From assembly GCA_044450785.1 (NCBI GenBank), contig JBIOJM010000506.1, forward strand, positions 1 through 5,180: a DNA stretch of 5,180 nt. The letters are read 5' to 3'. Positions 4,993 through 5,180 of this stretch are shown here, in pieces (position 1 is the first letter of the stretch; each line of letters starts with the position of its first letter). Below the pieces are notes generated by a model that was given only the letters and a program-made list of their open reading frames with translations, made no database searches and was not told the origin of the DNA. The translations under genes were made by a program, and so were the position numbers. This DNA comes from JBIOJM01 sp044450785. GTDB lineage: Bacteria; Planctomycetota; Planctomycetia; Isosphaerales; Isosphaeraceae.

Positions 4993-5096
4993 GTAGGGTG
5001 GGTCGAGCCTCGACTCGTCGAGGCGAGGCCCACCGCTCTCGGCGAGACACTCCGGTGGGCCTCTCGCCGTGAAACACGGCGTTCGACCCACCCTAC
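4993..5096. repeat. 104-bp cloverleaf-like palindromic repeat (REP/MITE-like)
   Basis: The outer arms GTAGGGTGGGTCGA (4993-5006) and TCGACCCACCCTAC (5083-5096) pair perfectly over 14 bp. Inside are three further stems: CTCGAC-TC-GTCGAG (5009-5022); 5022-5035 against 5053-5068, 14 bp with a 2-nt bulge; and GCCGTG-AAA-CACGGC (5066-5080). Neighbouring stems share a few boundary bases. The GGTGGG...CCCACC theme matches intergenic REP-like palindromes seen in many bacteria, some mobilised by RAYT transposases (family knowledge); no transposase is present here. The repeat fills most of the gap between the sigma gene and the following gene and would be transcribed if they form an operon. Confidence 0.85.
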
Positions 5097-5121
5097 AACC
5101 GCGCGAAAAGAGGGGGACATC

Positions 5122-5180
5122 ATGCCGGACGACGACAGCGAGTGCTGGGAGCGCGAGCCGCGTCTGCTCGAGGTGGTCAC
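5122..5180 (+). CDS. Start of a downstream gene, possibly a Ser/Thr protein kinase (partial)
   Basis: Only 19 codons and two bases are in the window: MPDDDSECWEREPRLLEVV. ATG 5122 is preceded by AGGGGG (5111-5116) at 5 nt. The acidic N-terminus ending in RLLEVV resembles the leader before the kinase domain in planctomycete serine/threonine kinases that follow this class of ECF sigma factor. No kinase motif is visible, so the function is inferred from context alone. The gap from the sigma stop is 161 bp, mostly occupied by the palindromic repeat. Confidence 0.55.
   Translation, partial: MPDDDSECWEREPRLLEVV

Noticed and set aside
4367..5077. A 236-residue minus-strand frame
   Set aside because: It lies antisense to the clear ECF sigma gene and the cloverleaf repeat, with no domain of its own.
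4993..5096. A tRNA gene, suggested by the cloverleaf shape
   Set aside because: Stem lengths do not fit a tRNA, there is no T-arm GTTC-type sequence in place and no CCA end. The arms match a REP-like palindrome instead.

Overview
The window looks like high-GC chromosomal DNA from a planctomycete, probably of the Isosphaeraceae/Gemmataceae type. The assignment is inferred from the type of ECF sigma factor (of the kind usually paired with Ser/Thr kinases), from a pair of very small HTH proteins ending in WGH...YGxGP, and from intergenic space crowded with structured repeats. No rRNA, tRNA or CRISPR array was seen.

Layout, left to right. 1-209 has no supported gene but carries a perfect C7/G7 hairpin. 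210-1055 (minus) is a TIM-barrel sugar phosphate isomerase/epimerase-like enzyme. The divergent gap 1056-1355 contains a 7-bp tandem repeat (GGTCCTT x6). 1356-1862 (plus) is a FabZ-like hotdog dehydratase. It converges on two minus-strand genes, 2162-2413 and 1884-2123, which encode paralogous HTH proteins of about 80 residues and form a likely operon.

2414-3321 is a patchwork. It has a candidate extended -10 promoter for the HTH pair, decamer repeats beside a 14-bp perfect palindrome, an 11-bp direct repeat, and an AT-richer minus-strand pair of orphan reading frames joined by an ATGA overlap. The second of these has no stop of its own before it runs in frame into the first HTH gene, so this looks like an eroded accessory segment. 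3389-3589 (plus) is a small well-formed gene of unknown function.

3600-3892 is a 293-bp inverted-repeat element with 15-bp perfect ends and long arms of degenerate A-G-A-rich hexamers. It is the most unusual structure here. 3893-4396 holds no convincing gene. 4397-4960 (plus) is an ECF sigma factor, followed by a 104-bp cloverleaf-like palindromic repeat (4993-5096) and the first 19 codons of a downstream gene (5122 onward) that, from context only, may be a Ser/Thr protein kinase.

The genes do not form one obvious pathway. The sigma factor and the truncated gene after it may form a regulatory unit, and the two HTH proteins another; the isomerase and dehydratase look like independent metabolic genes.
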